10,209 nt of DNA from JBBTWG01 sp038062935 (lineage in GTDB: Bacteria; Patescibacteriota; Gracilibacteria; UBA1369; UBA12463): NCBI GenBank assembly GCA_038062935.1, contig JBBTWG010000029.1, positions 1 to 10,209 on the forward strand, in the 5' to 3' direction. The translations under genes and the position numbers were made by a program. The notes under the pieces were generated by a model. The model saw only the letters and a program-made list of their open reading frames with translations. It was not told the DNA's origin and searched no databases. Numbering within the stretch: the stretch's first letter is position 1; each line of letters starts with the position of its first letter. Positions 6,462 through 10,209 of the stretch are shown piece after piece.

Positions 6462-8276
6462 ATGAAAAAATGGTGCACACTTTTTCTTCTGATTTTTATT
6501 TCGACTCTGCATCGAGGAGGGATTTCGATTCAAGCACACTTGCTCTGGATTCTAGGACTCACTCCTCTTTTTCTGTTCACCTGGAAAGACAAAATCCTCG
6601 AAGGGAAGGAAATCCAGTGGCTTTATAACAAAAAAAATCTCACACTCGTTTGTGGAATAACACTTTTAACACTTCTTTCTTTCACCGGATCGCAGGCACC
6701 CAGCGTCGGATTTTTCGGTGTCACCGGAATAATCGGCGGAATCATGACATACCTGATCGTCTCACAATGGAACGATGAAGCAATGCTCAGAAAATTCTTC
6801 CAGGCACTCATTATCACGGCCTGCGGACTCACAGTTTTTGGCATCATTCTGTATTGCAGCACGCCGCCAGATCGACTCTTCAGTACTTTTGCACAACTTC
6901 CAGAACTGCTCAGCAATTACCCAAATGCTTTCGCGCTTTTTTTACTCATGATCACTCCCCTCACCTTCCTCGAAATTCTTGAATCCAAAAAATGGTGGTG
7001 GGTCGTAGCAGGAATTCTCGTGCTCTCCGGCATCATCCTGACGTTCTCGCGTGGCGCATGGCTCACGCTCGGATTCGAAGCAATAGCATGCGCAGGAATA
7101 TTCTGGAAAAATATAAAAAATCTACCATGGAAAAGAATCGCGATAGCAGTCGCAGGAACAATCATTCTCGTCGCAGCAGTTCAAACGATTCGCGCACAAA
7201 GTTTCGAGATCAACACGATTCAGAAAAAAATAGCTTTCAAGAGTCAGGAAAAAAGGACATCTCTCGATGATCGACTTTCATTTTGGAAAGGAAGTTTGAA
7301 AATCATGGGGGAAAACCCAATACTCGGGACCGGCCCTGACACATTTGGCATAGCATATTCCAAATACCAAGAAAAATTGCTCGCTCATTCCGACCATCCC
7401 CACAACATGTTTCTGAAAATAGCATCAGAAACAGGAATTCCAACAGCGATCCTCGTCCTCATCCTGCTCGGATTCACATTCCAAGCCGTCATCAAAAACG
7501 GAGTCATTGGAGAAGAAAAAAAGAAATACCAAATCATTCTCGCCGTCGCACTCGGAGGCGCAATATTTCACAACCTCATTGACTACAACCTCAATTTCGC
7601 CAGCAATCACATACTCTTTTGGAGCTTCCTTGGAATGATCGAAGGACAAAAAGAAAGCAAGACACAGGAAGTTTCCTGGAAAATCATAGCAGCAATCATC
7701 GGGATTCTCGGAATTCTCGCAATTCACGAAGGCTTAGAAAGAAGAGAAATCGCACAAGGAAGAAACGCCGTCGCAGAAAAAAATCAGGAAAGAGCGCTCG
7801 TACATTTCGAAAACGCCAGGCCAATATTTCGTCAGGATCTCGACATCATGATTGGCGAAACAGGAGGTGATGTGGAAAAAGCGACAGAAAGAAATCCAAT
7901 ACGCGCAGACATAAAGAATATTCTTGCAGAGAATCTCGCAAAAAAAGGAGAAACAAAAGAGGCACTTCTCGTCATCAACAAAGTGATAAAACAAGATCCA
8001 AAAAATTGGATCAGATACTACTACAATCAAGAAAAGTTCAGAAGGAAGCTCCTCGTCCCATCAGACAAAAAAGAAACAAGAAAAATGCTGCACGAATATT
8101 TCAAACTCATGCAAAATAATACACACAACACCATAAACACCGACAATCCTTCATTTGCGATCAAGCTCGCAAATCTCATCGAGGAGCCCTCATTTGCCAA
8201 AAAAATACGATTCTTCGCAAACATCGAAAGAAAAAAATTCCAAAAAATATATAACATGAAACTCTCACCTCTATGA
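6462..8276 (+). CDS. O-antigen ligase / Wzy-like polytopic membrane protein with C-terminal TPR-like region
   Basis: This 604-aa protein has roughly 10-12 hydrophobic segments between residues 5 and 421, then a soluble tail. The family (Wzy_C/WaaL, PF04932) joins or polymerises undecaprenyl-linked glycans on the outer membrane face. Supporting motifs are TFSRGAWL (194-201), the periplasmic-loop block FWKGSLKIMGENPILGTGP (274-292), and HPHNMFLKIASETGIP (312-327), where Arg and His residues are expected to be catalytic by analogy with WaaL. Residues about 425-525 look like tetratricopeptide helices (AVAEKNQERALVHFENA, then AENLAKKGETKEALLVINK), a fusion seen in other Wzy-like proteins. The substrate could be an S-layer or surface glycan; this cannot be told here, and no glycosyltransferases are near. 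Its start codon sits in a small inverted repeat with no Shine-Dalgarno. The TGA overlaps the rdgB ATG. Confidence 0.88.
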   Translation: MKKWCTLFLLIFISTLHRGGISIQAHLLWILGLTPLFLFTWKDKILEGKEIQWLYNKKNLTLVCGITLLTLLSFTGSQAPSVGFFGVTGIIGGIMTYLIVSQWNDEAMLRKFFQALIITACGLTVFGIILYCSTPPDRLFSTFAQLPELLSNYPNAFALFLLMITPLTFLEILESKKWWWVVAGILVLSGIILTFSRGAWLTLGFEAIACAGIFWKNIKNLPWKRIAIAVAGTIILVAAVQTIRAQSFEINTIQKKIAFKSQEKRTSLDDRLSFWKGSLKIMGENPILGTGPDTFGIAYSKYQEKLLAHSDHPHNMFLKIASETGIPTAILVLILLGFTFQAVIKNGVIGEEKKKYQIILAVALGGAIFHNLIDYNLNFASNHILFWSFLGMIEGQKESKTQEVSWKIIAAIIGILGILAIHEGLERREIAQGRNAVAEKNQERALVHFENARPIFRQDLDIMIGETGGDVEKATERNPIRADIKNILAENLAKKGETKEALLVINKVIKQDPKNWIRYYYNQEKFRRKLLVPSDKKETRKMLHEYFKLMQNNTHNTINTDNPSFAIKLANLIEEPSFAKKIRFFANIERKKFQKIYNMKLSPL

Positions 8277-8860
8277 AAATTCTCATCGGAACCACCAATC
8301 CCGGGAAGTTCAAAGAGATCCACGAAGTCCTGGGCGACGAGCACGAACTCGTGATGCCACAAGAAGTAGGAATTCATGAAGTACCGGAAGAAACAGGAGG
8401 AACCTACGAAGAAAACGCAATCATAAAGGCCAATTTTTACCATGAAAAAAGTGGACAGATGACAACAATCGCAGAAGATTCAGGCATCGAACTCGAAGCA
8501 TTCCCTGGAGAACTGGGCTATCTGACACGCCGTTGGGGCAAGGGAGAAAATGCTACTGACGAAGAATGGTTGGCGCACTTTCTGGAAATCATCAGAAAAA
8601 CAGAAAACAAGAACGCCGTTTTTCGTTGTACCACAGCAGTAATACACAAAGGAAAAACAACGATCTTCATCGGAGAATGCCACGGAAAAATTCTCTCAGA
8701 ACCGCAAACAGCGATCCCAAAAGGCATTCCGATTTCGTCATGCTTTCTACCCAACGGATTCGAAAAAGTCTACGCCGCCCTCACCCCAACAGAAAAAAAC
8801 ACCATTAGCCACCGTGGAAGAGCTATGATGCAAGTGCGAGACTTTCTCACGACGCTCTAA
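8273..8860 (+). CDS. rdgB: Non-canonical purine NTP pyrophosphatase, RdgB/HAM1 family (divergent)
   Basis: This 195-aa protein is the normal length for the family, which hydrolyses XTP, dITP and ITP to the monophosphate and so keeps deaminated purines out of DNA and RNA. Conserved elements are GTTNPGKFKEI at 6-16 (phosphate-binding TxNxxK), EETGGTYEENAIIKA at 39-53, AEDSG at 67-71 (metal-binding and catalytic Asp69), PGELGYLTRRWG at 78-89 in place of the usual PGxxSARxxG, and SHRGRAM at 179-185. The normally well-kept GFGYDPIF block reads GIPISSCF at 151-158, so its Asp is replaced by Ser. The fold and phosphate chemistry should hold, but base selectivity may differ. The ATG overlaps the stop of the membrane-protein gene by 4 nt (ATGA), indicating translational coupling. 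It ends 4 nt from the convergent sigma-like gene. Confidence 0.93.
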   Translation: MKILIGTTNPGKFKEIHEVLGDEHELVMPQEVGIHEVPEETGGTYEENAIIKANFYHEKSGQMTTIAEDSGIELEAFPGELGYLTRRWGKGENATDEEWLAHFLEIIRKTENKNAVFRCTTAVIHKGKTTIFIGECHGKILSEPQTAIPKGIPISSCFLPNGFEKVYAALTPTEKNTISHRGRAMMQVRDFLTTL

Positions 8861-8864
8861 AAAA

Positions 8865-10043
8865 TTACAAGGAAGCAATTCTCAAAAATCTTTTTGTTTG
8901 ATACGGAGGATTACTAAAAGGAGAAACGATAAAGCCCTCTTCATGACCATCTTTCAAAAAGAATATCAGAGAAAAATACTTATCCATTTTTGAAACTTGA
9001 AGATTAGTGAAATCGCGACGATCAGCCACATACAAAACCACATCTCGAGCAAAGTTTTTTTTCTCATCATCAGAAAAATCAGAAGTAAACTGAATACGAG
9101 TATCCTCGAGAAGATGTTTGACACGAGCGTCTTGACTATACAAAGTGAAATAAAGGCCAAACGCAACAGGAACTACTATGATCAAAAGAAAAAACGCCTG
9201 AAATCTCTGGAAAAATTGCCCAAAAGAAAAAGGAGGAGCTTCGTCAGAAAAATCACGCCCTAAATTCGAAGTTTCCGGAGGCAAATCCGGCGGACGCTCA
9301 ACCTCGAAATCCGTCGCAGTTTCCGTGGCAACAGGCGGCACAGGCGCAACATCAATCGGCGCATCAGAAAAAGAAAATTTCTCGCGAAGTGCCTCACGAA
9401 GCATAGTATCTTTTTCAAAATGCTCCTCTTCATGAGCTTTCTGGAGCAATTGCAAAACATTTCCAAAGTAAGACACAAACCGCGGCGAAGATTTCGACTT
9501 ATTTTGTGCCTCATCCAAGAGATCTTTCGCTTTCTTCAAGGAAGCAAGGAAAAGTTGCGTCGCATCCGACTCATTCATATTCAGAATAAAAGCACGATCA
9601 GATTCAGAAATTTTCTCAAAAGCCGCGAGGAAAAGCACTTCCCGTTCCATCGGAAGCAAATTCGTATACAGCAAATCAAGCCCTGCAGGACGATCGAAAG
9701 TTTGGTCACCACGAATTTTCGGGACATTGGCTTCACGATCTTTCAGTCGATACACATCATCAAAAAAGTGAATTTTCTCAGAAGACTTCTCATGCGTTTT
9801 CTGCTGACCATAATTTTTCTCCAACTCCGTAGAAAGCAAAATCCAGCTCGCACGCAAAAAATCTTTGAGCTCCAAATCAGAGTCAGGATTCTGCTTCAAA
9901 AAATCCACAACCTGCTTGAAAACCGACTCCACCAGAACCGAAGCAATCAGCTTTGTATGAACACGCCGCACGAAGTACAGATACACCTGATCAAAATATT
10001 GATCGAAGTACCGCGCCGCTTTTTTTGAAGCTAAAGATTCCAT
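8865..10043 (-). CDS. Membrane-anchored, degenerate ECF-sigma-factor-like protein
   Basis: The reading frame is open to ATG 10058 (397 aa), but I choose ATG 10043 (392 aa, MESLASKK) because a promoter -10 box overlaps the upstream ATG. Numbering here uses the 397-aa form. Residues 15-85 resemble sigma region 2 (YFDQYFDQVYLYFVRRV, then LVESVFKQVVDFL). Residues 126-183 resemble region 4 (LLPMEREVLFLAAFEKISES, then a helix-turn-helix-like LNMNESDATQLFLASLKKAK). The recognition helix lacks the usual basic SRLxRA pattern, so DNA binding may be weak or lost. Next come a charged helical stretch (190-230), a Pro/Glu-rich linker (235-275), one transmembrane helix (about 286-307) and about 90 outer residues with no family I recognise. 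A tethered sigma or regulator of envelope signals is inference; a coincidental helical domain is the alternative. ssrA lies upstream on the same strand. Confidence 0.8.
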   Translation of the reverse strand: MESLASKKAARYFDQYFDQVYLYFVRRVHTKLIASVLVESVFKQVVDFLKQNPDSDLELKDFLRASWILLSTELEKNYGQQKTHEKSSEKIHFFDDVYRLKDREANVPKIRGDQTFDRPAGLDLLYTNLLPMEREVLFLAAFEKISESDRAFILNMNESDATQLFLASLKKAKDLLDEAQNKSKSSPRFVSYFGNVLQLLQKAHEEEHFEKDTMLREALREKFSFSDAPIDVAPVPPVATETATDFEVERPPDLPPETSNLGRDFSDEAPPFSFGQFFQRFQAFFLLIIVVPVAFGLYFTLYSQDARVKHLLEDTRIQFTSDFSDDEKKNFARDVVLYVADRRDFTNLQVSKMDKYFSLIFFLKDGHEEGFIVSPFSNPPYQTKRFLRIASL

Positions 10044-10057
10044 AAAAGAAGGAATCA

Positions 10058-10086
10058 TTTATAACAACAAAAATAGGTTTGGTCAA
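10058..10086 (-). promoter_or_regulatory. Sigma70-type promoter for the sigma-like gene, overlapping the upstream ATG
   Basis: On the minus strand: -35 TTGACC (10086-10081), a 17-nt spacer and -10 TATAAA (10063-10058). The last base of the -10 is the A of the ATG at 10058, so that codon would lie outside the transcript. The predicted start is at about 10051, only some 8 nt before ATG 10043, giving an almost leaderless mRNA. Confidence 0.6.
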
Positions 10087-10102
10087 GGATTTCGTGTTTT
10101 AA

Positions 10103-10133
10103 GTCAATTGTCACAGGTCAAAAGTCACATGTC
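10103..10133. repeat. Degenerate period-7 repeat GTCAnnn
   Basis: GTCA occurs at 10103, 10110, 10117 and 10124, followed by GTC at 10131, a strict 7-bp step with variable bases between. It fills the spacer between the ssrA-side hairpin and the promoter of the sigma-like gene. The period equals that of the ATCCTAA repeats, though the sequence is different. Confidence 0.7.
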
Positions 10134-10151
10134 GCCCCGCCACGGCGGGGC
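10134..10151 (-). terminator. GC-rich hairpin just after ssrA
   Basis: GCCCCGC and GCGGGGC pair perfectly (7 bp) around a CACG loop, starting 3 nt beyond the tmRNA CCA end. Its place suggests a terminator or 3'-processing stop for ssrA, but no U-tract follows on the minus strand (GACATGTGAC comes next). It may instead be a dispersed GC palindrome. Confidence 0.45.
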
Positions 10152-10154
10152 AAA

Positions 10155-10209
10155 TGGTGGAGATGCCGGGAGTCGAACCCGGGTCCAAAAAGTGAAGCAA
10201 GTGACCTCT
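10155..10209 (-). ncRNA. ssrA: tmRNA (ssrA), 3' end, partial
   Basis: The minus strand reads GGAC, then a T-arm with stem CCGGG/CCCGG and loop TTCGACT, then the acceptor arm CATCTCC, discriminator A and an encoded CCA (10157-10155). GGAC next to the T stem and an ending TCTCCACCA are typical of tmRNA. No anticodon arm or ordinary variable loop is present in the 27 nt upstream, which argues against a tRNA gene. tmRNA, with SmpB, frees stalled ribosomes and tags the nascent peptide. The tag-encoding and 5' parts lie beyond the right edge, so the tag sequence cannot be read. Confidence 0.85.

Noticed and set aside
9420..10028. 202-codon plus-strand frame opposite the sigma-like gene
   Set aside because: It is very Arg/Ile/Gln-rich, with no domain or start signal, and is the antisense shadow of a gene with recognisable domains and a promoter.
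10155..10209. Ordinary tRNA gene (for example tRNA-Ser with a long variable arm)
   Set aside because: There is no anticodon arm upstream of the T-arm in the visible 27 nt, and the GGAC plus TCTCCACCA pattern fits tmRNA. Sequence beyond the edge would settle it.

Overview
The window looks like part of a Patescibacteria (Candidate Phyla Radiation) chromosome. The evidence is compact gene packing, the near absence of Shine-Dalgarno sites, a small DUF5679-type zinc ribbon, a bacterial RRM/glycine-rich RNA-binding protein and a class A PBP with a lineage-style C-terminal extension. TGA works as a stop: it ends the PBP gene inside a terminator hairpin and sits in an ATGA overlap before rdgB. That argues against the recoded UGA=Gly lineages (Gracilibacteria, Absconditabacteria). 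Assignment to a phylum within the group is a guess; Peregrinibacteria-like would fit.

Layout: (1) positions 1-5488, plus strand, hold the end of pheS, complete pheT and a bifunctional class A penicillin-binding protein. They are separated by short spacers that carry the same heptamer repeat (ATCCTAA). (2) An RRM RNA-binding protein (5510-5872, minus) converges on the PBP gene. Its UUCG-loop terminator is written inside the last codons of the PBP gene. (3) A 375-bp divergent intergenic region (5873-6247) holds two well-formed sigma70-type promoters facing apart, a palindrome over one -35 box, an 11-bp-phased direct repeat and 5'-UTR hairpins. (4) A plus-strand operon follows: a 57-aa zinc ribbon, an O-antigen ligase/polymerase-like membrane protein with a TPR-like tail, and a divergent rdgB/HAM1 nucleotide pyrophosphatase joined by a 4-nt overlap. 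(5) On the minus strand is a 392-397 aa protein that reads as a degenerate ECF sigma factor (regions 2 and 4) followed by a Pro-rich linker, one transmembrane helix and an outer domain. Upstream of it on the same strand is the 3' end of tmRNA (ssrA).

Functionally the window mixes translation (PheRS, tmRNA), envelope building (PBP, Wzy/WaaL-like protein), nucleotide-pool cleaning (RdgB) and probable RNA-level or envelope-linked regulation (RRM protein, sigma-like membrane protein). The most unusual item is the membrane-tethered sigma-like protein. The regulatory DNA at 5873-6247 and the period-7 repeats confined to spacers come next.
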